64,000 nt of DNA from Ectobius pallidus (lineage: Eukaryota; Arthropoda; Insecta; Blattodea; Ectobiidae), in the NCBI GenBank assembly GCA_964059195.1, contig CAXKWD010000011.1, positions 13,052,451 to 13,116,450 on the forward strand, in the 5' to 3' direction. The position numbers and the translations under genes were made by a program. Within the stretch, counting starts at the first letter, position 1. Each line of letters opens with the position of its first letter. Below are positions 1 through 11,290 of this stretch, piece by piece. A model generated the notes under the pieces. The model had not been told where the DNA came from, made no database searches, and was given only the letters and a program-made list of their open reading frames with translations.

Positions 1-611
1 CTATGGCATCAAGTCCCTTCAGGAGGCTTCTAAAGAGCTCTACAAACGGCCTTGGTAGGGTTAAACCCGCGACACTCGGAGGCCAGCCCAACACAATTCA
101 AGCTAGCGGGAAGAATTACTTCAATAAACACCGAACCTCCTGATTGCTTTGGCTCACCCATAGTTCTACAGCGAGAAAGTTACTAACTTCCACAGAAATG
201 TGAATTTTATTACTTATTATGATTTGAATAATCCGTGGATGCTTGTAGGGTTCCGGAAGTTGCGGCTTCCACCAGATATTCAAACAATCATCAGCACACG
301 AAGACCTTAGAGTGGAGTTGTTAGACTTATACCCAGAATTCTCCAAAAGCTTTAGCTCCCTAGGATTGTTCCTAGCATATATTTCTGTGAAAGACTGATC
401 ATAATGTCAGCACCATCGAAAGGATTAAAACAGTTTAAAATTCCCGGTCAACTCACTGGGGTTCGCTTCCAAGATCTCCCGTTACCGAGTAAAATGGCAC
501 AACCAATTTATTGCAATACGTTATACCCCATAAAATTAAAGTACTTAAATAGATTGCAGTTTCCTTCACGAGAGCTGTTACACTATATACCAATTTTGTT
601 TTTCTATCCAT
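1..611. other. No recognised feature
   Basis: Short open frames occur on both strands but none resembles a known protein. A box-B-like run, gggttaaaccc, at about 60-70 hints at old tRNA-derived repeat material but is too weak to call. Confidence 0.5.
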
Positions 612-1022
612 AATCACTCTAGCATCGCTTTGGCGCAGGGATGCTTTCGCTCCTCTCATGCAGCGGGCCCAGGTTCGAATCCTGATCGGGATGTTACCTA
701 GGTTGGGCTTTTTCGTAGGTGTTCCTCGCCTTTGAGGTCCCCGGATTTCATTCTACCGTATTCACCTTCACCCCATTATCGCCTTGTTCAGAGTGATTGT
801 GTGTGTCTGTGTGTGTGTGTGTGTGTATGTGCGTGTGCGTGTGCGTGCGCGCGCGAATGACGTGTCTCGTCCTATGGGTTAGTGTGGTCTCGGAGGTGGC
901 CCCAACATTGGGCTGATCTCATCTAGGGAGGCCCTCGTCCTCCAATAGATAATCCCTCTCTTGACAGGTCGCGGCCTGGGTTGCTTAAACGTCCCTAAAA
1001 CTAGGAGGTAAAACTAAGGAGA
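612..1022 (+). mobile_element. tRNA-derived SINE (SINE-3), full copy
   Basis: The 5' part has a box-A-like run (tggcgcagggatgc, near 630) followed about 35 bases later by a clear box B, ggttcgaatcc (near 674), as in tRNA-derived RNA polymerase III promoters. The body then runs through a GT microsatellite into a tail containing tctcggaggtggcccc and acattgggctga. The same tail recurs at 2316-2545, which shows that it is a dispersed repeat and not a tRNA gene. The 3' boundary is approximate. Confidence 0.75.
798..856. repeat. (GT)n microsatellite inside SINE-3
   Basis: About 58 bases of GT dinucleotides drifting into GCGTGT and GCGCGC. The second SINE-3 copy has GT repeats at the same relative place, so the microsatellite seems to belong to the element. 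Confidence 0.9.
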
Positions 1023-1539
1023 AGAAGATGAAAAATGAATCACTCTAACCAGGAAAGTTTCGAACCATTCATACAGATTCCAACCTTGAAAGTTTTACTA
1101 CAGAATCGATGTGCCATTAAAAGGCAGCATATGCAAAATTAACTGTCAATTTTATTTGCAAGATGCTGAACCGAAGTCAAAGTCCCAAATGGCTAAACAT
1201 TAAAGCGTATTAGCTGGACAACCCTGAGTGGAGTGAGGAATTTTCGTACACACACTGCATGCTTCGAACGAGGCACAAACAGCAACCAGCCATCGTCACC
1301 CGCACGGACAGGTGTCGGTTGAACGATAAAACCAAAAGGCTTCTTTGTATCAGATAGGCCTAACGTATTTTATAACTACTTCTTTGCAATACATTCTTCC
1401 CACGTTCGTTATTCGCTGCATAACACTGTGTGAAATGGTTGTCATAGGAGGATAGCATATAGAAACTTAGAGACCATATTTATTTCGCCTTCTGAAAAAA
1501 TCTGATAACTTTCTTTGCCCAAATAAAAGTTTGCCTCTT
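1023..1539. other. No recognised feature
   Basis: Unique-looking AT-rich sequence with one TAGGCCTA palindrome at 1355. I see no coding frame or repeat partner elsewhere in the window. Confidence 0.5.
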
Positions 1540-1547
1540 AGTATAAT

Positions 1548-1670
1548 CAGGGGCGTATTTAGCTACTTAAGCGCCCCTAGGCAGAGAAAAATATTTTCGC
1601 CCCCTTATTTCCACATGAACGTACCACAAAGTAACCTACAATAAGCATTATTGTAACTGAAATAGTAGGC

Positions 1671-1715
<45 letters not shown>

Positions 1716-1999
1716 TAATAATAATATCAGAATGTCAGAGTTTAATCAAAGGCTGTTAAATGGAAAGAGTTCCAATTTCATTGACAACAATGGAACTAGA
1801 TCGTTGATTAAATTTGAGCGTATTGTTGTCAATGTTATTCATTTCTATTTCATTGTGCGTTACATTAGTTTACTATTTTGAAAAGTTATGAATAAAATGT
1901 TTAATATATTTAAAATAACAGTAACAGCTTAAAAACCACCCCTTCGAATCTGCCGCCCTAGGCAGGTGCCTAGTCTGCCTAGGCTTAAATACGGCACTG
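1548..1999. mobile_element. Non-autonomous hAT transposon (hAT-1), 452 bp
   Basis: The ends form imperfect terminal inverted repeats, caggggcgtatttagc on the left and the complement of gcttaaatacggcactg on the right. The element is flanked by an exact 8-bp duplication AGTATAAT (1540-1547 and 2000-2007). An 8-bp duplication and CAG-type ends are the hallmark of the hAT superfamily. No transposase frame remains. The subterminal sequence is rich in CCTAGGC, and an AAT microsatellite has grown inside. Confidence 0.9.
1670..1727. repeat. (AAT)n microsatellite inside hAT-1
   Basis: About 18 AAT/TAA units with one AAC interruption. Confidence 0.9.
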
Positions 2000-2007
2000 A
2001 GTATAAT

Positions 2008-2315
2008 ATATTAGATGATGCATGCTGTTCTCTTCATGTAATCTGGTTCTAAAAATGAAGATAATGTCGTTACCATCCCCGAAGTATACCTAACTCTAAT
2101 CTGATTAATCCACTCACGTAACTTTCTTTATTCTAAGCACGGCCAATACATCTTTTTCACTTCACATTCCGATATAGAATAAGATGCCATATTGCAAAAC
2201 GTGCGTATTCGTTGTTTGAACCTGATGTAAAGCTATCGTGTTCACCACGCAAGACAGAGGTTCTACGAACAGGACGTATCTTATAATCTTCATCCCATCT
2301 GCGCTTTCTTCGGAA
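2008..2315. other. No recognised feature
   Basis: About 300 bases between hAT-1 and the SINE-3 tail with no coding or repeat signal that I can support. Confidence 0.5.
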
Positions 2316-2545
2316 TAAGTGTGTGTGTGTGTGTGTGTGATTAGTGTGAACCATACTAGGCCTATGTGTTTTGTTTTCTCGGAGGTGTCCCGACATTGGG
2401 CTGACCACCCATTCGGACAGGCCCCTCATGACCTTGTACGGTTAAAAAAGTGTGCCTGAAATCCAAAGGTCTCTTGACACTTCGCTGTCCTATAAGGCCC
2501 GGGAGGCATGTGCTGCATAAACGTCCTTACAATAGAAACTCCGAG
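2316..2545 (+). mobile_element. SINE-3, 5'-truncated or diverged copy
   Basis: It starts with a GT microsatellite and then repeats the tail of the 612-1022 element in the same order: tctcggaggtg, acattgggctga, a caggcccc run, a ctcttgacac/g block and a final cataaacgtcc. The tRNA-like head is not recognisable upstream. Sequence divergence suggests an old insertion. Confidence 0.7.
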
Positions 2546-3054
2546 AAAAAGTTACGTTTGTGAGAGACTATGTTCAAACCTAAACATAACGAATTTATCT
2601 GATGGATTCAAATAATGAATACACTCTTGGTACTTCAGATATCATCCAAGCGTCCCTTCAAAGTTTTTGTTCAAAATTCTTTTAAAATACAATATACATT
2701 ATGTAATTTGCTGAATAAAAGCTTAATTACATGAACGCAATCGAATAATTGATATTAAACTACGCAGTAATTCCCTACTTGTTTTGAGAAGGAAATTTAC
2801 AGTCGACGTTGCTATACAATATTATACTACCATGTAGGTTCTTCGCTATCATAACTTTTATTATACAACCAGCAATCTTTTTTATTACAAAAGAATGCAC
2901 TATGATTGTAGTAAATGCAAAATCCAGAGATTTTTTTTATATTGGAAATATTGCCATTGTGTTGTTAATATATGAAGTACTTGATATTATTTATTGATAG
3001 AAATCTTCAGTTATTTAAAAATAAATCAAGAGATATACAGAACGATGAAGTTAT
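2546..3054. other. No recognised feature
   Basis: AT-rich sequence. A 62-residue open frame at 2809-2997 is hydrophobic but has no family signature and is probably chance. Confidence 0.45.
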
Positions 3055-3112
3055 TTTGCCGATCCCCGGAGTTTCCCTACCAGGCATGGTTACCCAGCGA
3101 CAATGGGTAAAT
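3055..3112. repeat. GC-rich ~58-bp repeat, copy 1
   Basis: The block runs from ccgatccccggag to gggtaaattgg and aligns with 11231-11290 at roughly 70% by eye, sharing cagcgac in the middle. The two ends are partly complementary to each other, so the unit could fold. I do not recognise the family. Confidence 0.5.
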
Positions 3113-3360
3113 TGGCTCTCGTGTAGTCGATAGTACAAAGGAATGGAATTTTTTATTTTCGAAAAATAACAATACAACTTATGAAAATTGTTTTATTGCG
3201 ATAACTTTGATTATAAGAGGTGCTAACTCCATTATCACATATTCCTGACACCTTCGTAGAAAATATTCATTTAGGTCTACTTCTTCCGTGAATACTGCCT
3301 AATTTTACTCTGATGCTTTTGATTATCGATCTTCTCCTCTGAAAGGAAGTATTTTTCTAG

Positions 3361-3722
3361 TCTTTCAAAATAGTTTATCTAACTAACAAATCTATTGTAA
3401 TTATTACAAATTACAGGCCTACTTAATTGTTGTAAAATAATTTTTCCAAGGAAGGAATCTCTTAAAATTGACAAAATAAATATAATAAAATATAGAATCA
3501 TCAAAACATTAATCGGAAGAATGTAACATAAGGTTTCAAAACAAGTTAATGATTATTTAATATTATTACTTATAGCCTAATACAGGAAACAGATAAAATA
3601 GAGACCCACATACCACAGTAAATTCAAGAAAGGGCTAAAAAGTATTTTACTGCATTTCTTTTACTCAGTGGAGTCCTTTCCCGTCTCGTAGTTTTTAAGC
3701 ATTGACATCAGTATTCTGTATT
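3361..3722 (+). repeat. Dispersed repeat, copy 1 (partner 8505-8735)
   Basis: Shares ordered blocks with 8505-8735 in the same orientation: caaaatagtt.atctaact, attacaaatta, ggaatctcttaaaattg and a ttttaagc.at block. I cannot assign it to a family; it could be the 3' region of a retroelement. Confidence 0.6.
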
Positions 3723-3952
3723 ACCTTCGACTTATTCCATATCATCTAACTTACTGCCTTTTGGGACCTCTTGGAAAACATTAATGCATGATATCACATC
3801 ACATCACATTACGAATGTACTGTGGCTTACATTTCTATTTTGTTCTCTTTTGCCTGTGTTTATAATTTATGCAGGTAATAATATCCTATTATGTAACCAA
3901 TAAATGATTTGTGACTTTTAAATATTTTATCTATTAGGCCTAATCTGTAAGT

Positions 3953-5043
3953 CCGCATTCACATAGAAGATTAACCGTAAACTTAGGAATATAAAACTTA
4001 ACGCAAAATTTATCACAGCATTGAACATTCGCAACGAATTAATAAATTTCATTTTTTCTTCTTTGAGGGATGTAGTAGTTAAGGAGTTAGTGGGCAATAT
4101 TTCGCCTTATACCCTCAAAATGATATCGATAAACCAAGATGAACAGTAGCCTCAGATATTTGTTAATATAGACAACCAATTCTGAGTTGTGATTCATCTG
4201 AAATATTTGAAAACAATATTTTTAAATCCTAATGACATAATTAAATTGCTAAAAATACACATATTTACATAATCAATAAAAATACCTATTTACATTGTCT
4301 TAGAATTAAATATTTTACAAATTCGTTATACTATACTATACTATATTGGTTATATTATATTAACAATAAATATCTGAAGCTGCTGCTGATCTTGGTTTAT
4401 CGATATAATTTTGAGGGTATAAGGCGAAAATATTGCCCACTAACTCCTTAACTATTCACAACGAATACTCAAACTTTTGGTAACAACCAATCACAAATGA
4501 GAACAGTTGACAAAATTGCCGTCACAGACGAAACAGAAGGAGATTTCATGTGTCAATCAAATACGTGCATAGAAATTGATCATACAAGTGTATCTGCACA
4601 TAGGTGATAGTTACAAACACAAATTGAGCAGTATATGTGGGCTGTACTTACTACAGTAGTTCATCTCTCGGGAAATTAATGTCCATATAATGTGTATCAA
4701 TGCCGCATCTTTGTACAATGGGTCGCTTTTATCACCCAAACAGTGATAGGCTATACGCTAACTTAACGTTAGTAGTTTCTCATCCATAGACGCCATATCT
4801 TAACTACTACTCATTCCGTCTGCTGTTGTGTAGAGTTCAATTGAGCAGAGAGCTCTGATTGATTCGTTATTTTTGCATAAACTTAAAGCGAAAGCTTGGA
4901 GTTATCAAGGAGTTTAATTTTACGCTATATTTATATTTTACGCGTTGCATTGTGAATGGCCCCATTAGAAACATGGCCTTCAACCTTGAAGTTTGCGTTA
5001 CTTTACGGTTAATTTGAATTGTGAATGGCCCATAAGAGAATGC
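3953..5043. mobile_element. Possible larger inverted-repeat element around TA-1
   Basis: The left side contains gcattcacat, then attaaccgtaaact and aacgcaaa. The complement of 4970-5043 contains gcattctc, ggccattcacaat, aattaaccgtaaag and aacgcaaa in the same order. A second gaatggcccc end lies near 4955. This suggests one or two nested elements with GGGCCATTCACAAT-type ends and TA-1 inserted inside. The boundaries are uncertain. Confidence 0.4.
4078..4452. mobile_element. TA-flanked palindromic MITE (TA-1), 375 bp
   Basis: Terminal inverted repeats of about 65 bp begin gttaaggagttagtggg on the left and mirror it on the right (cccactaactccttaac). Complementarity continues inward through the catatctga/tcagatatt blocks, so the element is almost a full palindrome. 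It is flanked by TA at 4076-4077 and 4453-4454, as expected for a Tc1/mariner-type non-autonomous element. It has no coding capacity. Confidence 0.85.
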
Positions 5044-5462
5044 GATGTTGAATGTAAAGTCTCAACTCTTCAGAGCTGCTATTGGTAAGCGTATTGCGTA
5101 GTTTTCGTGTCTATCCTTCTAGTAAAAATGTTTTTCAACCTTCTCTTTGTATACACATCCCCTCCAACCGCGACAGCACTCATAACGTTATCTACACCAA
5201 GGGCTGCCCAATTCAACCAACTTCTCGTATAGTAAGCATCATTCAACGGGAAGGTTTCATGGAAAATATGGGAGATACTGTATCTGTCCTTATTATGATG
5301 CAATACAGATTGTACATCAAAATTTGAAAACTGGTTTCGGTATTAAGAGTTTGATACTATCCCTGTAAGTTACATATTTCATCGTGCAACGTTGTTTTTT
5401 GTAATATATCTGGTCAGAGGGTGAAAATTTAAGCAAGGATTCCTCGAATTAAACCCTACATC
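5044..5462. other. No recognised feature
   Basis: Two overlapping open frames on opposite strands (5079-5327) do not resemble known proteins and look like chance frames. Confidence 0.45.
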
Positions 5463-5870
5463 TACTTAACTTACTTACTCAATGGCAATAGACAATTACA
5501 AAGCAAGCTAAAGGAATACTATCTATTTTGTGGAACCCGAAGGTTCATTGCCACGCTTACCTGAGCCCGCCCTTCGACCCTGTTCTGTGCCAACTCCATC
5601 CAACCATCCCTTGCAAATCCAACTTCCCTTAAATCTATCCTAATATTGTGCTCCCACCTACGTCTAGATCTTACAAGTGGTCTTTTTCCTTCGGGTCTCC
5701 CAGTCAATATTTTTGAGATATGTCTTTCCTTCCCCATGCGCGCAACATGTCCAGCCCATTTCATCCTCCGTGATTTAATTACCCTTACTATATCCGGTGA
5801 CGAGTACAGGTTATGAAGCTCATCGTTACGCAGTTTTCTCCAGTTCCCATTTTAATCTCTCTTAAGGGGA
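5463..5870 (-). pseudogene. LINE-1 non-LTR retrotransposon, 3' end
   Basis: This 5'-truncated LINE is read on the minus strand. The frame at 5764-5519 contains MKWAGHVARMGKERHI, then GRPEGKRPL, SRRRWEHNI, LREVGF, and ends near AMNLRVPQ. That is the signature tail downstream of the reverse transcriptase domain in a LINE family very common in insect genomes. Homology continues to about 5870 (an HNDELHNLY-like segment). The 3' end is the cattgagtaagt tail at about 5475-5463. The reverse transcriptase and endonuclease domains are missing, so the copy is dead. A second copy is at 14661-15203. Confidence 0.85.
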
Positions 5871-7059
5871 GATGGTGGCAGAAGTCATGAAAATATCACA
5901 TTTTATTTCTTTATTTTTAAGTACATAATAGGCCTATCATTGGGAAGATTATCCCGAAGTTTCATTTGAAATTCAAACTACAAATGTTATAAAAATATAC
6001 TTTTTACTTTTAGTTCTTTCTTTAGTTAATAGATGGCACAATACCATTTTACCGCTAAAAATTAACGGTTTCTTTAAAATGCTTTTCACGGACATTGCCT
6101 TAGGATATCCTATCATATCTAAAGACTGAAATATGCAAAAAAATGTTATCGATCACGAAAATCAATGATGTTCCAAATATATATTCTCAAAAATTAGAAA
6201 TTTCTTTTTTGCATATTGCTCACTTATGAAGTATAATGAATTTCTAAAGTACATGTAAAACTGGATCGCTTTATTAGACAGACATTCGTGAATACGGTTT
6301 AAAACTTTTCCGCTGGATATTTGTTTATATTATTTTCGAACAATTTCCCGGGTGAGGTAAAAGGCACTCAAAGCAACTTACTCTGTACTCTGAAGATGTA
6401 ACATAGTGCATTTATGTGATCATGTGTTTATCTTACAATCTGTAATTAAATGGGTCAACATGCTTGTGAACTTCACACAGGATTTAAGTCCACAGTTTGC
6501 CTGATACAATTACCTCTCCCTTATTTATTATCAATATTGTTATTACTGTTTGTATTAGTATTAGTGTTAGTGTTTCATGACACACAGAGCTGAAATATGT
6601 AACATAAACTAGATGTAGGCCTATTGTATCTAAATGCAACCCACAAGCTGATTTGAGGTGGTGCCAGTGTTGGTACACAGACCGACAGACAATTATAATG
6701 TACAAAGTATAACTTACGTGCAGTAATTACATCCTCGGGTTGTCTTCAAGCACAAAAAGAACGTCGAAAATGATGTTCACAAATCACATCACTTGGCTGA
6801 TTAAACTTCCCTCCATTTGGTAGCCATTATTGTAGCCTACTCCACAGCACATGCGCATCACACTCTTGTATGACAAAATACTGTACTTCGGCGAAGAAAG
6901 TTACTTGTCACAGTCATATTAATATATTATATTAAACACGAGTTCACACACACTTACGGTTATAGATTACACAATAATTGGTAGAAGGTATAGGCCTAAT
7001 TCCACGTTAATTGGTAAGATAATTTCACGGGTACCTTCCCCAAGATTCACACGTCGCGT
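5863..7059. other. Unassigned AT-rich stretch; possible transposon edge at 5863
   Basis: The run cttaaggggagatggtgg directly beside the LINE-1 truncation point looks like a transposon end that I have seen in arthropod repeats, but no matching inverted end is found downstream. The rest holds no supported feature, apart from TAGGCCTA at 5929, 6616 and 6991. Confidence 0.3.
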
Positions 7060-7608
7060 ACCAACAACATTCTTCTTCTTATTTACTCTAATGGCCTCGG
7101 CGGCGCGGCCATTTCTTGTTTGTATTATATTTTCAAGTTTCATATTTTTACTACAAATTGACAATCTGGAATTCCAAAGAAGTAAATAATAAACTGAAAC
7201 TCTATTCTTCCAGTGGAGAAAACCTGCGATTAGTTGTTCCCGACATACCTGTAAACACCGCAGCCTTGCTCTTCTCTTTGATACTCAATGCTCATTGCTT
7301 ATCGTAAATGGAAACCTTCCTCTCCCATGCGGACGTCGAGCTGTGGTTGTCGTGGTGGGGATTAGTTCCGGTCGGAAGACACGATGTTCACGACGTGCGG
7401 GGTGAACGTTTGTCTGAACGAAATTTAGTGATTTACGCGTGTTGTGAACAGTTTAATCAGTTGTTTGTGCATTTTGTCGGAAATTACCTAACGTACCGGT
7501 GTGTTTATTAACAAGACTACTGATTTGCTGCCTGTAAATATTCAAGAAGATTCCTACCCTAAGAAATGTTGTGTTTGGACCATTCCACTGTCTGTTATCT
7601 CGTTAAGG
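7060..7608 (+). other. CpG-rich segment, possible promoter or 5' exon
   Basis: CG dinucleotides are unusually dense for this window, about 17 between 7318 and 7503. A 67-residue open frame starts at 7308 and a splice-donor-like aag|gtatga lies at 7606-7614. The translation (rich in W, H and V) matches nothing I know. It could be a first exon, a CpG-rich regulatory patch or a fragment of a young repeat. The evidence is weak. Confidence 0.2.
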
Positions 7609-7967
7609 TATGATTCTTTTTTAAAGTTAAAAACACCCTTATGCTTTGTTCCAACTCAACTCTCTTTCGAAAACGTGTAAAACAAAGTTATTTTATTTTA
7701 TTAGGACTGTATGGAAGTAATTGAGACACTGAATGTAACAATCGTATTAGAAATACAACATAAAATACGGTAAGATGGCGATTATAGCGGGAAAACCGTT
7801 ACCGTTAGGATTATGCCGCCTTCATAATCATAATGTGCCAGATGTAGATATCTCGTCCTGTAGATCCTGTGTTGAGCGGGGCTCAAGGATATAGAACAAG
7901 TGAGATCAAAAAATACATGCATGATATAACAATAATATAGGCCTACAGAAACTGCAAGCTGCCAAAT
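7609..7967. other. No recognised feature
   Basis: AT-rich sequence leading into the LINE-2 3' end; part of it may be LINE-2 3' untranslated sequence. Confidence 0.4.
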
Positions 7968-8455
7968 TTATCCAAGCTGGAAATATTCCTCCAAATTGTA
8001 GAAGGTGTGAGTTATTAAAAATTCCTTGACAGCTGTTTTGAAAGGTTTGCTCTTTCTTTGAATACATAATAATTTAATGTTGTTTGGAAGCTTGTTATAT
8101 GTCTGTACTGCAGAATAATAAGCACCCTTCTGAAAGAGTTTTAACGAGTTATTTGGTCTGTGTAGATCATTCATGTTTGAATTACTTTGAACTTTATCAA
8201 TATTATTCACTACATAACACATAACAGAGTATATATACTCCCCTGTAAGAGTGAGGACTTTTAATTTTTCAAATAGGGGTTTACAAGATTCCCTTTTTTT
8301 CTTTCCACATATTATTCTTATTGCCCGCTTTTGTGATCTAAATATTTTCTCCCTATGGGAAGAGTTGCCCCAGAATATGATCCCGTACCTCATTACCGAG
8401 TGAAAATATGCAAAATATACCATAAGTAATGCATTGTCAAACTGTGCTGTATGTT
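7968..8455 (-). pseudogene. LINE-2 retrotransposon C-terminal fragment
   Basis: A 151-residue frame on the minus strand reads MVYFAYFHSVMRYGIIFWG at its start, then QKRAIRIICG, a KPLFEKLKVLTL block, IYSVMCYVVNN and a C-terminal FKTAVKEFLITHTFYNLEEYF. These are the conserved blocks after the reverse transcriptase domain in jockey/CR1-like insect LINEs (tyr-gly-ile-ile-phe-trp-gly, arg-ala-ile-arg). Homology appears to extend a few codons upstream of the first methionine. The catalytic domain is absent, so this is a 5'-truncated dead copy, but the remaining frame is free of stops and so fairly young. Confidence 0.88.
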
Positions 8456-8504
8456 TAAATGAAAGTTAACTTTGTTTGCTTGTAAACTAGTGCGTGCAAG
8501 TGTT

Positions 8505-8735
8505 ACAAGATTTTCACTATCAAAATAGTTCATCTAACTAATAAATAAATTTTAAACATTACAAATTATACATCATTGTACAAAAAAAATCATGTGAGGA
8601 ATCTCTTAAAATTGGCGGTAGACCCTGTCGTTTAATGTGAGTATGATTCATTATTTACTGAGTAAGTGTTTTTCTGCACTGTGTTTATGACTTTTAAGCC
8701 ATAGATGCCAGTTACAGTTAAAATGTATTCTCTAT
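8505..8735 (+). repeat. Dispersed repeat, copy 2 (partner 3361-3722)
   Basis: Has the same ordered blocks as 3361-3722, including caaaatagtt.atctaact and ggaatctcttaaaattg. It lies just upstream, on the plus strand, of where LINE-2 begins on the minus strand. Confidence 0.6.
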
Positions 8736-9404
8736 AAACGATTTTTTACAAAATTTGCTTCATTTTAGTTGATACATAAAGTACAATATCTTGCATTATT
8801 TCTGCAGTAGATGAATTTTGTTACATACGATCCCCATGAATTTCATCGCATATTTAAAAGTTCTATAATAACATGGTGAATTCGTAGATATATAATTGAG
8901 ATAATATTAAAATAGTTGTTACAAATATGTTAATAAGGGAAATATAATAAATATTCATGTAGGTATGGAGTTCATGATAGTACACAAATAATCGGTATAC
9001 AAGTCAAATCCTCAACATAACGTAAAATTTACTACATTTTACTAAGCACAGTCAATTTTAGGGTTACTGAGGAATAGCAATTTAAAATAAAATAATAATA
9101 GATTACTTTGAACTTTTTGCACTTAAAATGTGAGTTATTTCTCAGGCCACATAAATTGGGTTATAAAGGGAATTATTGCATTAATTATAACACATTAATA
9201 TTAATATCATTGTTTTGATGAATTACTGGAACGGTAACGAACAAAAATGCTCCTTGTTAGCAGTCATCCCTAACCTAATTTTAAGCGGATTTCAACAGAG
9301 TTGACATTTACATTGGATCTTACCTTATCCTTCCTTATTAGGTTGATTCTACAGTTCTTCTCAACATAGAATCGAATGCGCACAGCCGATTTCATGTTCT
9401 AGCA
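8736..9404. other. No recognised feature
   Basis: AT-rich sequence without coding or repeat signals that I can support. Confidence 0.45.
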
Positions 9405-10967
9405 CAGCCATTTCATAAAATATGGGAATTTTCCCCTCAAAGAGAGATGTTATAAAAGTATTGTAATTGGGTGATCAAATATAAGTTTAAAACCTCAAGT
9501 TCACTGAATATTAAGGAATTGAGTTTATTTGAAGCAGTTTCATGTGTAAAATCGGTCGATTTACTTATTTATTGCATTGTAGTTACTTTTTTCTGCCATT
9601 TTTAGCATGATTTTAACACTCTTTAATACCATGTAGTCAAGAGTAATCAGCCATGTCCATTTTGATTTGACACAATATACATCTTAAGGCACAACTTGGT
9701 AGACCTATAAGATTAACTTCAGAAAGTATGTGTGGTTAATTACTATGTAAAATAACAAACAGCTACTTCTTGTCCCACCCATTATGTTGATAGTTTTACT
9801 AAATTATTATTTGTGAGTTAAATAAATGTTCTGACAATCTGGAAACAGTTTATGATTTGTATTTAATCCCTCATATCTTCATTAATAACAACATCAAGAT
9901 CCTAACAGTAATAGCAGAACTGGAAATGAACTGATTTTGTGCATCATTAAAATCATTGTCCAAATTATTTCCCACTCGTAGGCCTATTAGAATTTGAAAA
10001 ACAGGGCCTTATTTCATAAAAGTTACAATTTTACAGGTGACAGGTGACATAAAATTGTCTTACAGGTTTACATTTTGACAATTGTGTTTTTCATAAAAGC
10101 TGACAACTTTACATAAATGTCATGACAATTTTGTAGATTTGTATGACAATTTTACATATTGTTGTTTCTCAAAACTTTTGAGTTTACAGGTAAATGTCTG
10201 ACAAATATGTCAAATCTTAGGATACCTATCTTTTATGAAACATTAATTTTTGCTGACATATTTACAAATTTACAAAAAATGTAGAATTGTCATTACAGAA
10301 GTGACAGGCAATCTTTCATATGTAGGCCATCAGAGTAGGTTATGTAAATGTGTGGCATAACTTGGCAAATTATCTTGTGATTTAAACTTTGTTAATAAAT
10401 TTGCTAAATTGTCTTGTTAATAATGAACACTAGTAGTAGTGAAAGTGGTGAAGAAATAGACATGAAACCATCCAGTGTTTTTAGTCAATGGATTAACCTA
10501 ACTTTCAATTTCAGTGACTTTGTATTAAAAGAGAAATATAATTCAATTATTTTCGATAGTAATAATCGATTGCTTAGGTATCATATTCGATGATGAGACA
10601 CGTATGTGAGAGCCATCTACAGTGTACTAAAGTAATCTTTAGGTTTGACATAAAATTGTCGCGTTTATGAAATGGGTTCTTTTAGTCTGACAATTTACAT
10701 TAATTTGCCTGTAATGTAAGGAAGAGTTGTAATATTTATGAAAAATATAATTGTCGTGACATATTGACAAATTTGTCAGACTTGACATAATTGTCGTATT
10801 TGTCACACCTGTAGAGTTTTATGAAATAGGGCCCAGGTTTAAAATATTGTATTGTACATTTTACAGAATGGGAAGAACCAATTCTAGTTATTATTTATGA
10901 TATGTGATAAACAAAAATAGTTTTCATAATTTGCTAGAATGTCCCACCCGTAATTATGAAATGGCTG
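9405..10967. mobile_element. TIR-D element copy 1, split by TIR-B
   Basis: The left end cagccatttcataaaat is mirrored at the right end (attatgaaatggctg). The interior matches 57222-58278 in reverse orientation over most of its length, including tgtcccacccgtaat blocks and tttaaaacctcaa. TIR-B occupies 10002-10834; without it TIR-D would be about 730 bp. No direct duplication of the flanks is obvious, so the superfamily is undecided. Confidence 0.75.
10002..10834 (+). mobile_element. TIR-B element copy 1, 833 bp
   Basis: The ends are inverted: cagggccttatttcataaa on the left, ttttatgaaatagggccc on the right. Both halves are rich in a tgacaatttt/aaaattgtca theme. A second copy in the opposite orientation is at 42633-44191. 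Comparison with TIR-D copy 2 shows the element interrupting a gaaaaacaaatttaaaa target. No coding frame is present. Confidence 0.82.
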
Positions 10968-11230
10968 AGCGGCGGCTTTTGTAAATCTCAAGTACCAACT
11001 CTTGGAAATATGTTCACGGACCAGTAGAGTTTAATTCGGTAAGCGAAATTATTGTAATGTGCAACATGGTTTAAGATTATTTTACTGGGTCTGCAAAGCT
11101 CTACCTCTATCTGATTGGATACCAATCGCATGACTCATCGTTCTGTACACAGTGGATTTCTTACCTTCCCAAGCCTCGTTAAATGATACACATTATTAAG
11201 TTCGTTGACTGTGCAAAACTCAGGAATTTT

Positions 11231-11290
11231 CACCGATTCCCGGAGATCTGCTTCCCCGGAATGCTCACGCAGCGACTCGGGATAAATCGG
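11231..11290. repeat. GC-rich ~58-bp repeat, copy 2
   Basis: Partner of 3055-3112. It runs from ccgattcccggag to gggataaatcgg with cagcgac inside, and its ends are partly self-complementary. Confidence 0.5.

Noticed and set aside
676..686. tRNA gene at the ggttcgaatcc box
   Set aside because: The sequence continues into a repeated SINE tail and lacks a tRNA acceptor stem.
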